Below are positions 13,029 through 22,398 of a stretch of DNA of 64,000 nt, piece by piece. The DNA lies in assembly GCA_907163375.1 (NCBI GenBank), contig CAJQUW010012887.1, forward strand, positions 310,001 through 374,000, read 5' to 3'. Under the pieces are notes generated by a model. That model worked only from the letters and a program-made list of their open reading frames with translations, was not told the DNA's origin and did not search any database. The position numbers and the translations under genes are program-made. The DNA is from Prostheceraeus crozeri. Taxonomy: Eukaryota; Platyhelminthes; Polycladida; Euryleptidae. How positions within the stretch are numbered: the stretch's first letter is position 1; each line of letters starts with the position of its first letter.

Positions 13029-13057
13029 AAATGTTGTGGAATAAATTGGATTTACCC
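13029..13057 (-). repeat. Right terminal inverted repeat (29 bp)
   Basis: Exact reverse complement of 6345-6373, followed by the target duplication ACAA. Confidence 0.95.
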
Positions 13058-13837
13058 ACAAGCCCTTACATACACTTTTAGTAAATTCGGGATGCCAAAG
13101 AAAATATTGTCAGATAATGGGACTCCATTTGTTTCTGCTGAATTTTCTTCATTCTTATTGAATTGTGGAGTTAAGCATGTTCGTGCTTCAAACTTTAATC
13201 CGAGATGTAATGGCACTATTGAAAGATTCCATTCTACGCTAAAGAGTCGATTGAAGCGTATTATTCATGAACATCGAGTCCCTCTGTGGAAGGCTATTCA
13301 AGCGATTTTGTATGATCTTCGGGCATCTCCGCATGATATAAATGGCGAGACGCCGTTCTTTCGACTCTTCGGTCGTTCCATGCCTACTAAGCTTTCACGT
13401 GCTCTTCTTGTTAAAAATGAATCTCCCACTTGCAGAAAACGAAAAGTTGACGTTGAGTATGATAATCGTTGGTCAATTAGTCGACCATATGATCCAGGTA
13501 CTAAAGTTCGTGTGAGAAAGGGGGATGGGCAACCATTCGATTTCACGGGTACTGTGAAAAGAAAAGTATCGGATTATACTTATGAAATTGACTTTGGAAA
13601 TTACGTTAGGAATTATAACCAACGCCATATAAAACATATGTATGACGATAGTACTGATGATGGGTTACTTTATTTTGATGCGGACGAGGCCTACGATTCT
13701 GTTGAAGCACCTATGGTTGAGGATTCAGTACCTACTTTTTCTCCTTCCCCTCGTAGTGCGTCTAATGATATACCAGCACGTGTTCAGAGAGGTAGACTTC
13801 GTAAACCTATTGATCGCTATGGTGTTGTACCGTACTA
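13058..13837 (+). pseudogene. pol: pol region, part 2: rest of integrase (fossil)
   Basis: The second half of the integrase resumes right after the transposon's right end. SDNGTPFVSAEF holds the second catalytic Asp, and ATGCACTATTG-encoded NGTIERFHSTLKSRL holds the catalytic Glu. A C-terminal module follows (YDPGTKVRVRKG...FTGTVKRKVSDYTYEI) that resembles the GPY/F domain. A Ser/Pro-rich tail ends at about 13837. The sequence lies about 190 bp before the 3' LTR. Confidence 0.88.
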
Positions 13838-14029
13838 ATAATACAGTAATCTGTTTTATCGAGTGTTAATGGCATGATTTTATTGAGTGTTCTACTTCTT
13901 TGTGCGTAAGTTCTTTCCCTTGAACTATCGGACTCATTACATCTTGGCTTTTATCGTTTTCTTGTAATTTGTTAAAATGCTTTGTTGCTGGTACGAGTAA
14001 ATTTGTAATTTTTCTAAGAAAAGGGTGAA

Positions 14030-14281
14030 TGTGGAATTTGAAATGTAAATTTATTCCCTTAAATAAACTAGGTGTTATGCTTCAGGTACTCTTTTGTGAG
14101 TCAATTAAGTAGTATGCGTTTTTGTTCATACATGTTCGTGTCGTGAATTGTCGGTGTTGCTAAGTTACTGGGTCAGTTCTCCCGCACTGTTATATATATG
14201 TGTCTGCGCGCTTGATTTTGAAATATACCGCACATCGCGCTGTCCCGAACGGTTGTTTTTACGTGGTAATAAGATTCAACA
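14030..14281 (+). repeat. 3' LTR
   Basis: 252 bp, followed by GTATC, the second copy of the target duplication. The stretch just before it (about 14013-14029) is purine-rich, as expected for a polypurine tract. It differs from the 5' LTR by two substitutions and a 2-bp TA length change. Confidence 0.95.
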
Positions 14282-14318
14282 GTATCCTAGAAGCTTAGGT
14301 TGTCCGTCTTACCCTACT

Positions 14319-16768
14319 CTCCCCTACAAGTCTATGATAGCTCATAAAAGCAGAGTTTGATGTATGACACGTTGGTGTGCATGATAATCGATTGAATCTC
14401 AAGGTGGTCCGTTTTTTTATTATCAGCAGTATGTCATAGGAACCATGAAAGTGGCTAAACAGCGATGATTTGCATTCTTTTGGTCTCAATTGAGTCATTG
14501 ATTTTTGGCGAAATTAGTGAATTAGATGTTTTGGCATATTGGGAAACAAAATGCATTTTGCATCCCATTCACCAACGAACCGATAAAATTTAAGTCATAG
14601 ACGGCAGTCCTGTTATATAAACTTTGCGTCTCATGTGTCTGCATGTATCAGAGGCTAAGCAATGTGATAGGACCTCAATTTCATGCTCAGGGAGGACAGA
14701 ACATGCTTAGCGGTTCATCCGTGGTTCAAGCGGCAACGCAGACAACCGTAGACGACTCACAAACTATAAACGCTCGCCCGCGCGTATTCATAAACATTCC
14801 CCATGTTTTAACAGCATCAGATCAAGTGATTTCTGACTCTTAGTGCAGCGCGTATGTACGCGGGTAGAAGAATATAATGTCCTTAACCACGGATGTTCCA
14901 CGCGTGGCATGTCACTAGTGCATCCTGTTAAAAAACGCACTCTGTAGAACGCTTTTTTTAATATTTCATTTTGAAGCTCTCCAAAATTCAATTTCGTCTA
15001 CCTACAACGACTCATGCCTCGGGATTGATCGCATTGAAAGAATTATTCATCATATCCAATAAGAACATTTGTACTTCAATCTCATGTTCAATTTATGAGC
15101 ATTGAATATAACACGAATTATAACGGATGTCATGTGTGTACTGTGGACTGCTATGACAGATTGAAATTGGTTTGATTTTATAACAATGTGCTTTATCTGT
15201 CAAACCATTATTTCGATGGAATTCGGGAATATGGAAGACCTCTCTCTTTTGCACTTTTCAGCGACTTGTGAGAACAAATGAGATGTTTCCATCAATTTGC
15301 TGAATTTGCATAAAATTGCGTCTCTAATTAGTCGATTTCAGATCACTTGAACGCCCCCAGAATTTAAACTCAGACAAAAACGAAGGCGCATTTGAAGCTC
15401 TGTAATAAAAATTCGACAGCATCTGCCATAGCATGACAATGTAAATGACTCTGAAAACAATGGACAAGAACTCAATGATTAGAGGACATCACAGACGAAG
15501 TTTCCTCACCAAAGCTTGAATCGAAATTCAATAGTCAATACTCAATTCTGGTCAATAATTCCGAAAACAACACGAAGAGAATTATTTGAAAGAAAAGTAC
15601 ATTTTCGAGTTATCATTTGTTTACAAAATTCTTAATACACAAGGATTCACACAAAATACATAACCTCCTTCACAATAACTTATAGATTCCAGCCTCATCA
15701 TTAACAATGCGATGTCTGACGTCATTCGTCGCCTCCAGAATGTTATCTTGTCTTGTGGGGCACAATGAAATCAACAGCATTTTCGTCGCTCTTAGTGCCG
15801 CTCAGTCGGTGATATGGACTTTGGACGCTTACTGCAACCATCTGATGGCGTACATCAAGGGTCTCTTCCATAATGCGCATCACATGAGCATGACGTGCAC
15901 CAGAGGGCTCTTTCATGAAGTGCACACGCGATTATTTGATGTCAAGCAGTGTGTGACTCGCTGATGACGAGAACCACTGATCTCACGGATAGGCCAAACG
16001 TCGCATTGTTAATGGAGTTTTACAAAATTGACTTTTGTCATTATCAAAATATCCTTCCATTGATATTGTCTTTGAAGATATCGCCAATTATTCAAAGCGA
16101 ACTCAATTGAAACAACAATCCGACTCTCATTACATTCATCCATTCAATTCATTCTCAAATAAAAACAAACTGTCGAATGTCATGTTCATAATTGACTTAT
16201 CATCGGACAAACTTGGACAGCATAATTGTCGATATCTTCGAACATTGTAGAGTTTACAAAAAAGAGAGAAGTTGCTCAGATAAAATGCTTCATTGATATT
16301 CCTTAGAAGAAAGACTTGAAACGTTCACTTGAAGTGAACAATATTATTGAAAGTTTGTTTCTTGAGCAACATTGCTGTTCTCATCAAGAATCCATGCTCA
16401 GCGGAGAAGATTGACATCTTCCGAGTCGAAAACAAAATGAGAATTTCTGTTACAAGGAAATGACTTTGATTAACAAACCAGTAGGTAGAACCGCCCCCAT
16501 TTCCTTTGTCGTCCAAACTGTGGATTCCGCTCCCGTTCTTGATTGTACAGCCTGAGGCACTGCAGTGTACGAGCCTGGTCTTACCCGAACTTCCATGACG
16601 AAATGTGCCGCATATGACCGATTCTTATGGGAAAACCTGAAAGTTGAGGACTTATTTGTGTCAATAAATCAAAAGGCAAGTTCTTTACGATGCTGAAATA
16701 ACTTCAATTTGCACGACGTTTCGGAGTGCACGCTTGGTCACGCATACACGCATCGAGAATCGTAAATA
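14319..16768. other. Gene-free stretch with weak repeats
   Basis: No exon or RNA gene is supported. Open frames are below 90 codons and without motifs. A short inverted pair (CATTAACAATGCGA..GT at 15699-15715 and its complement at 15998-16014, one mismatch) may be the ends of a 316-bp MITE. Confidence 0.45.
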
Positions 16769-17185
16769 CAGTGATGATCACAAAAAGTGGACCACCTAAA
16801 TTTTGTGTAACTTTCATGAAATTTTGTCAATTAAAGGTGGAAATTTTTGCAGAGAAATGAAAACACAAGTTGAAATAAAACTTTCATTATTGTTCAGTTG
16901 GCCCTTGATGAAATCGCCCATGATGCATTCGCGGGTGGTCACTAGCATTTCGTAACCTCACCAGAAAGTTCAATCACTTGTCGAGTTCGGGAAGGCATGT
17001 TTTTGATCAGGCGATTGACTACTTCTTGACCTAAACTTTAGAAGCGCTTCAAGTCGAGTAGGATCATCTCCAGGAACAACTGATCGCCTCACACTGTGCT
17101 TCAGTAAACTCCAGACATTTTCAATGGGATTGAAGTCAGATAGCAAGCGGGCCATTTCAAAGTTCGCATGCCGACTTGAGTTTTG
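16769..17185 (-). mobile_element. Tc1/mariner transposon, 3'-end fragment
   Basis: The end at 16769 reads CAGTGATGATCACAAAAAGT after a TA dinucleotide, a typical Tc1 terminal repeat. On the minus strand the transposase C-terminus follows: LKWPA, then SDFNPIENVWSLLK (catalytic third acidic residue region), then NMPSRTRQVIEL. These three stretches lie in different frames, so at least two frameshifts are present. Everything 5' of the third catalytic motif is missing. It is a dead fragment. Confidence 0.85.
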
Positions 17186-18028
17186 AATTAATGAGTCACA
17201 CAGGTCCTGTACTCTGCGCCATATTCTGTGTGGCAGAGGCCTAGGGCTGGCGGTTGATGCCCTTTTCTGTGTGATAGGTTGTATTCTTTTCTAAATGCAA
17301 TTAAAGGGAAATCCCAAATGGAAGATGGAAAATGAAATGCGGCTTATTTCTCTGTGACAGCGGCCTTAGACGGACACATTCAGAGCTTCTAACCCACGTG
17401 CGTGCTTGAGGCTGCAGTTTACTGTGCATCTAGGTGGCTGCGTAAACAGCCAATCAGAAGTCAGCATTCCTACTTTGTATTGGGAAGACAATGCAAGAAT
17501 GTCCCTGTGCAAAGCACTGACATATCCATCGGAATTCATGCTATTCCTGTGAATATTGAATTCAATTCGGACATTCATCCATCTCGCAGCCAAAATATGC
17601 GATCTTCCTCCTCCTTGATTCCCTGATGTCAAATGGAAAGGTAGGAAACATTAGCTTTCCGTCTTTGAGACGACCACTCTTCGACTTGCCCTTGGACTGT
17701 CCTTCTGACAAAAAAGTAGAAACTTAGGCCTTCAAAAAGACCTTCACAAGCTTCGACTAATCGAAACAAGATGAATTTGGAGCCGAATAAGATCTTGTTT
17801 ACAACTTATCTGGATCAGCATTTTGATCTGAATGTGTAGCTACAGCAGAAGTCTATAGACGATGGATACTGAAAGCGTGAAAAGATGTACAAAACTTTGC
17901 AACAATCATGAATCAACAGAAAATTATGCAATTAATTTAGGACATCGTAACTTGAAGTTCGACCTCATTCAAGTGGATGACGGATGATTTAAATTCGGAA
18001 TATTCGCTATAATTACCATATAATTTCC
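17186..18028. other. No recognisable feature
   Basis: I see no exon, RNA gene or clear repeat here. A few open frames on both strands lack motifs. Confidence 0.4.
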
Positions 18029-18255
18029 ACACATCCTTTGTATGGCAATTTGATCTATCGTGTATTTAATCTCATTATTGTTAATTGCATTCACGACATG
18101 GTTTAAGATGCTTTGGTGGACAATCGATCCCCGCTACTTGACTTAATGTCGGCGGTCACAATTGTGACGTGTTATTTATTCATTGATTATTATTGCCTTG
18201 ACAACTGATGTGTGGTGGTGAGGGTTTGATCCTGCCATTTGACACAGTCGCATAA

Positions 18256-18329
18256 GTGGCGCGTAGCTCAGTTGGTAAGAGCACAGGTCTAGTTAACCTT
18301 GGTCGTAGGTTCGAATCCTACCAGCCGCA
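18256..18329 (+). tRNA. tRNA-Thr(AGT)-like copy 1
   Basis: Box A TAGCTCAGTTGG and a perfect box B GGTTCGAATCC are present. The T stem is GTAGG/CCTAC and the anticodon loop reads CTAGTTA, giving AGT (Thr). T37 instead of a purine is unusual. The acceptor GTGGCGC pairs incompletely with CAGCCGC, and there is one extra base before position 8. A TTTT terminator follows at once. It may be transcribed by Pol III, but it is probably a degenerate or element-borne tRNA. Confidence 0.5.
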
Positions 18330-18553
18330 CATCTTTTGCATGGCAATTTGATCTATTGTTTATTTAATCTCATTGTTGTTAATTGCATTCTCGACATGAT
18401 TTAAGATGCTTTGGTGGACAATCGATCCCCGCTACTTGCCTTGATGTCGGCGGTCACAATTGTGACGTGTTATTTATTCATTGATTATTATTGCCTTGAC
18501 AACTGATGTGTGGTGGTGAGGGTTTGATCCTGCCAATTGACACAGTCGCATAA

Positions 18554-18627
18554 GTGGCTCGTAGCTCAGTTGGTTAGAGCACAGGTCTAGTTAACCTTGG
18601 TCGTAGGTTCGAATCCTACCAGCCGCA
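18554..18627 (+). tRNA. tRNA-Thr(AGT)-like copy 2
   Basis: This copy has the same boxes and AGT loop as the copy 298 bp upstream. The acceptor here is GTGGCTC, which pairs at six of seven positions with CAGCCGC. The extra base before position 8 is also present. TTTT follows the 3' end. Confidence 0.55.
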
Positions 18628-18851
18628 CATCTTTTGCATGGCAATCTGATCTATCGTGTATTTAATCTCATTGTTGTTAATTGCATTCACGACATGGTTT
18701 AAGATGCTTTGGTGGACAATCGATCCCCGCTACTTGCCTTAATGTCGGCGGTCACAATTGTGACGTGTTATTTATTCATTGATTATTATTGCCTTGACAA
18801 CTGATGTGTGGTGGTGAGGGTTTGATCCTGCCAATTGACACAGTCGCATAA

Positions 18852-18925
18852 GTGGCTCGTAGCTCAGCTGGTTAGAGCACAGGTCTAGTTAACCTTGGTC
18901 GTAGGTTCGAATCCTACCAGCCGCA
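18852..18925 (+). tRNA. tRNA-Thr(AGT)-like copy 3
   Basis: It matches copy 2 except for one change in the D loop (CAGCTGG). Box A, box B, the AGT loop and the downstream TTTT are kept. Confidence 0.55.
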
Positions 18926-19162
18926 CATCTTTTGCATGGCAATCTGATCTATCGTGTATTTAATTTCATTGTTGTTAATTGCATTCACGACATGGCATAA
19001 AGTACTGACTGTCTAAAATACTAATATCAAAGTTAAAAACAGCACCAGAAAATCGAAAATTAAAGCAGAGGAAGAAAATAAAGAAACATAGACTTTAGCA
19101 ATTGATAGTCACATAGTAACCAATACAGCAGCTGATCGAGCTGGAAACATGTAGCGCTTCTA

Positions 19163-19460
19163 TTGTTATCATTGAGACCTGTTTGTAATGCTGCTCACAA
19201 TAATATATTCAGTCTCAAAATATACAAAGTCAACTTGGTGAAGACACTTTTCTCCCGAGCGAGACAGCTTTGCTCACCCGAGCATTTACAGCAAGAGCTC
19301 AATGTTTTCTATCAAGTGTTGGAGAGTAATGGTTATCCTCGCTGGTTTATAGAGAAGCACTCGGCACCACCACCACCTAGCCAAGCTGGATTGGTCCCAA
19401 TTGGTTACTTACCTCAAATTCGCGGCCCAAGTCAAGAAAGGCGATACAATCAGCCATAAC
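19163..19460 (+). mobile_element. Penelope-like element fragment (RT thumb to linker)
   Basis: The frame encodes KVNLVKTLFSRARQLCS, then QQELNVFYQVLESNGYPRWF, then GYLPQIRG. The order Leu-x-x-Arg-Ala, EL, NGYP, PY/PQ-x-xG matches the region between reverse transcriptase and the GIY-YIG endonuclease in Penelope-like elements. It differs in sequence from the Penelope copies at 19.7-20.9 kb, so it is another family. The fragment is broken on both sides. Confidence 0.7.
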
Positions 19461-19713
19461 TCGCCATTTAACTGAGTGTCAACACAAACCGAATGTCCTG
19501 AACTCGAATGACAAAGGCTTTCAAGTCCACAAGCAGGCTAAAGATCCCCTCCAACTTTCCATCATCGAAAGTGTGACAATACGTCAGATGAAACCTGATC
19601 TTTGCTGCCAAAAGGACCGTTTATTCCTTCTCCGACTTAGTTGAGTTTCTAGGATTACATGTACAGGATTGTCTATTATTTATTCTTTTACTGTCAATTT
19701 TAAGTTATTCAGT

Positions 19714-20470
19714 ATTTTGAAGAGTTTATTCGCAAACATGTTTCTGTGGCGTCGGTGGCCACCATCATCAGTGCATAGAGATAAAATACAATAAAGAGTT
19801 GGTTTTTATACAAATTTACAATCACTGGAAAATCAATAAAGTAAAAGTGGCTCTGATTGGATGTTGTTGTTCATCAGTTGATTCTTGTTGGTGAAAGATT
19901 TGATGTATAGCGATTCAGCAATTTTAGTGTATGGCGTTTTCATCATTATTTTGAAATTTCGGATGGTGGTCGTCCTTTAAGGTGTTCGTTAATTCGTTTG
20001 TGCAAATGGCGACGAGTCTCTCCGAAGTAGCTTTTATTGCATAGCTCACAAGAGTATTTGTATACGAGGGAAGAGCATTCGTCAAAAGGAATTCCGTCTT
20101 TATTTTTTACAAAGTTTTGACTTTTCAAGGTGGTGATGGCAACTTTCAGCGTGATTTTTTCCAAACTTTTATTTATTTGCTTGACCTTGGATTTTATTTC
20201 GCTCAAAGTACTACCGATGAAGGGTAATTTCCAGTACATATCTACTTTTTCACTGTCTTCATTTTCATTTTTTCTTTTAGGACTTTTTTCAAATATTCTT
20301 TCAATTTGCTTCGGGTGATATCCATTTTGTACGAAGATTTCACGAACGATATTTTTATTGTTCTCACGGTCGAGGGGGTCACTAGTCAATCTTTGTGATC
20401 TATTGAATAGAGCTTGTATGACATTATTTTTGTAGGAATCTGGATTTGGAATCTGAATTGCCATCACCAC
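19714..20470 (-). mobile_element. Penelope-like element, 3' part with GIY-YIG endonuclease (minus copy)
   Basis: The minus-strand frame (20470-19946) gives NNVIQALFNRSQRL and REIFVQNGYHPKQI (RT-linker region), WKLPFIGSTL, and a GIY-YIG module with YKYSCELCNKSYFGETRRHL and HKRINEHLKG. About 230 bp of 3' non-coding DNA with a hammerhead-like motif follows. Compared with the plus copy it lacks about 36 bp after PPSEIS; the gap lies between two AATTTCAA words, typical of slippage. The 5' part, with the RT core, is missing. Confidence 0.85.
19725..19771 (-). ncRNA. Hammerhead-ribozyme-like motif, minus copy
   Basis: The same core is read on the minus strand: CTGATGA at 19771-19765, the GTGGC/GCCAC stem, and GAAAC at 19744-19740. 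It is identical to the plus copy over the core. Confidence 0.6.
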
Positions 20471-20930
20471 CTTGAAAAGTCAAAACTTTGTAAAAAATAA
20501 AGACGGAATTCCTTTTGACGAATGCTCTTCCCTCGTATACAAATACTCTTGTGAGCTATGCAATAAAAGCTACTTCGGAGAGACTCGTCGCCATTTGCAC
20601 AAACGAATTAACGAACACCTTAAAGGACGACCACCATCCGAAATTTCAATGCACGAGCATATACCAAAGAAAGAAAATTTCAAAATAATGATGAAAACGC
20701 CATACACTAAAATTGCTGAATCGCTATACATCAAATCTTTCACCAACAAGAATCAACTGATGAACAACAACATCCAATCAGAGCCACTTTTACTTTATTG
20801 ATTTTCCAGTGATTGTAAATTTGTATAAAAACCAACTATTTATTGTATTTTATCTCTATGCACTGATGATGGTGGCCACCGACGCCACAGAAACATGTTT
20901 GCGAATAAACTCTGTTCAAAATTTACGGCT
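20458..20930 (+). mobile_element. Penelope-like element, 3' part, inverted partner
   Basis: It is the mirror image of the minus copy: the arms (19714-20142 and 20458-20915) are nearly identical inverted repeats around a 315-bp spacer that belongs to the minus copy. The frame 20472-20801 has the complete GIY-YIG end, including the MHEHIPKKENF segment missing in the partner. Head-to-head partial copies are known for Penelope-like elements. Confidence 0.85.
20863..20910 (+). ncRNA. Hammerhead-ribozyme-like motif of the Penelope element
   Basis: CTGATGA at 20863, a stem GTGGC/GCCAC around CACCGAC, then GAAAC at 20890: the core order of a hammerhead ribozyme. Such motifs are known in the terminal repeats of Penelope-like elements. 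I could not pair a convincing stem I, so activity is uncertain. Confidence 0.6.
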
Positions 20931-21720
20931 CCTCTCTCTCAAATTATTCAGTATTACTATTTACTTTCATTGATAAGTAACTACATTGTACATGAAATTT
21001 TTATTTTAGAGTCCCGACAAGATGCATATTTTTCATATCTATGACTCGTGCTTTCTGAGTCTGAAACATCAATAATAACATCATTTGCTAAGAAGCTGTT
21101 ATGTAGTATTCAGTCCAGAATGTATCTGAGTCGGACAACGATGCTCAAATTATTCCAAACTTAATTTGTTTTGTCTAGTAGTCTACATGAATTGAAAAAT
21201 TATTTGGAAACAAGTCTTCTGAGAATTTCTTTTGCAGGTGCAGAAATATAGAGGATTACAAAAAAGTGAGTCTTTATTTTATTCTTTTAGGGACATTTTG
21301 GAACTAACGGCGACCTCTCAGCATAGCTCTGAGAGCTTCTCATTTGGCTATTCGACAGTATACACCAGCCACATGAACTCACTAAATAGTGAGAACTACT
21401 TATGATTTTTTCCTCTGCTGAGCCTGTTGCTACATGTAAGACGCTGCGATAAGTTTTGACAAATTAATAACATAATGAATTATATGAATAGAATAATTAG
21501 ATATCATTAGTCAATAGTTTACTTCTTTATCTTTTGTCCATTTGTACATTACATAGCTCACAGAGACGCTCATCATTCTTCAGTCTATTATTATAACATT
21601 CTGTAGCAATGTCTAATTCATGACTTTTTGTTCTAAATTTCAGGATGATGTTGATGTCATTGCATATGTTTTCGTATTGTTTTCAAACCGGCACAATTCT
21701 AATTTTCTATCAACATTTTC
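20931..21720. other. No recognisable gene
   Basis: AT-rich DNA between the Penelope copies and the 3' end of the NEURL4 gene. A possible 28-nt plus-strand micro-exon at about 21239-21266 (after TTTTGCAG, before GTGAGT) is too short to judge. Confidence 0.35.
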
Positions 21721-21724
21721 GCAG

Positions 21725-22026
21725 CTGGCCCGACCACTGTGCAATTCATCAACTTACTCAAAGCCTCTGCCGAGCCTCTCTTGTCCTCTCTCTACTCCAC
21801 AGGCTCTGCCGATGTCTGGGACCATTTTCACGGCTCGCCCACATTCCTTTTCTCTCTCACTCGTCTCTCTTCCGCCTTCCTCGCCTCCTCCACAGAGAAA
21901 GGTCATCCAGTTCTCCTCCTCTCCGTCCTCCCAGGTCATCCTCGTGGCATCTGCGTTGTCCAGCAGGAGTCTGAGATGGATGGGAGACAGGCGTGGGATG
22001 AAGGCCAGATGATGGCCTCGCTGTGA
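21725..22026 (+). CDS. Possible last exon of a convergent gene (antisense to NEURL4 3' end)
   Basis: After a good acceptor (CTATCAACATTTTCGCAG) an open frame of about 100 codons runs to TGA at 22024-22026, with protein-like content ([35 protein letters not shown]). I do not recognise the protein. It overlaps the NEURL4 frame in the antisense register in which coding DNA often gives long shadow frames, so it may not be real. No upstream exon could be fixed. Confidence 0.25.
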
Positions 22027-22398
22027 GGAGCGCTGCAGGCCGAGCCGTGCCCATCCCAGCGGCAGTGTGTTGGGATCCTTGGGCAGGTCCGTGTTGAGGT
22101 CGAGGTTGGAGGAAGGTGGACAGCAGTATGAACAGAAGCAGCGCACTTCAGCCGGACGGAATGCAGAGTCGGGCAGGAAGAGTAGACGGCGCAGGATATT
22201 GACCAGCTGCCGATGATGGCAGAGTGACGGACACGGAGCTGCCCCGGACGATGGTGGGTCCAGGGGAGGCGGAGAGGAGGCAGAGGAGCTGGACTTGTGT
22301 TTCTCACTGTTCAATTCGTTCAGTTCTGCCCCGGCCTTCTCCGCGATCCGATCCCGGGAGAGAGACAAAGCGACGGACGGGATGGTGTTGAGACTAAC
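21754..22398 (-). CDS. NEURL4: NEURL4 exon k: C-terminal exon
   Basis: It starts [16 protein letters not shown] in phase 0. A Ser/Pro-rich stretch is followed by [26 protein letters not shown] and [10 protein letters not shown], which fits the family's C-terminal Cys motif region. From about 22040 onward ([10 protein letters not shown] and a Glu-rich tail) the match is weak, and the true end could be an unseen splice site. The stop at 21754 is the end of the open frame. Confidence 0.75.
   Translation of the reverse strand, partial: VSLNTIPSVALSLSRDRIAEKAGAELNELNSEKHKSSSSASSPPPLDPPSSGAAPCPSLCHHRQLVNILRRLLFLPDSAFRPAEVRCFCSYCCPPSSNLDLNTDLPKDPNTLPLGWARLGLQRSSQRGHHLAFIPRLSPIHLRLLLDNADATRMTWEDGEEENWMTFLCGGGEEGGRETSEREKECGRAVKMVPDIGRACGVERGQERLGRGFE

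Larger units (their letters stand above)
6345..13057 (+). mobile_element. Sola-like DNA transposon, 6.7 kb
   Basis: The element is bounded by exact 29-bp terminal inverted repeats starting GGGTAAATCC and flanked by a 4-bp target duplication ACAA (6341-6344, 13058-13061). It carries a multi-exon transposase (8841-12550) and clusters of a subterminal repeat near both ends. A 4-bp duplication, GGG ends and a D-D-E protein with IDFSENY, SDSPTSQYRN and SEAGHGKGAPDG motifs fit the Sola superfamily as I recall it, probably the Sola2 branch; that family name is inference. It must be younger than the young LTR element it interrupts. One frameshift in exon 7 suggests this copy no longer makes a full transposase. 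Confidence 0.85.
2829..14281 (+). mobile_element. Ty3/Gypsy-type LTR retrotransposon (fossil), Mag-like
   Basis: Two direct LTRs (2829-3082 and 14030-14281) begin TG and end CA, with a 5-bp target duplication GTATC at 2824-2828 and 14282-14286. Between them, in order, lie gag with zinc knuckles, aspartic protease, reverse transcriptase, RNase H and integrase, the Ty3/Gypsy order. A purine-rich tract precedes the 3' LTR. Gag layout and the integrase tail resemble the Mag lineage (inference). The LTRs differ by two substitutions and one TA repeat unit in about 252 bp, so the insertion is young. The element is broken: a 6.7-kb DNA transposon sits in the integrase region, and about two small breaks are present elsewhere. 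No envelope gene is seen. Confidence 0.93.
2664..14318. mobile_element. MITE-like foldback split by the LTR element
   Basis: GTGGGGTAAGATGAACAA at 2664 is matched, inverted and imperfectly, by TTGTCCGTCTTACCCTACT at 14300-14318, just outside the 3' LTR. Without the LTR element the two ends would lie about 200 bp apart, a normal MITE size. It would be the oldest layer of a three-level nest (MITE, LTR element, Sola-like transposon). The match is about 15 of 18 bases, so the call is tentative. Confidence 0.4.
18029..18994 (+). repeat. 298-bp tandem repeat carrying a tRNA-like sequence, 3.2 copies
   Basis: Units start with CACATCNTTTG.ATGGCAA at 18029, 18328, 18626 and 18924; the last is cut after about 70 bp. 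Units are more than 95% alike by eye. Each full unit has a leader with the palindrome GTCACAATTGTGAC and ends in the tRNA-like segment. A single diverged copy of the same unit lies at about 55280-55490, so the unit is dispersed as well as tandem. Confidence 0.9.

Noticed and set aside
15699-16014. MITE with 17-bp ends
   Set aside because: Only a short inverted pair with one mismatch is seen and no target duplication could be fixed, so it is not listed as an element.
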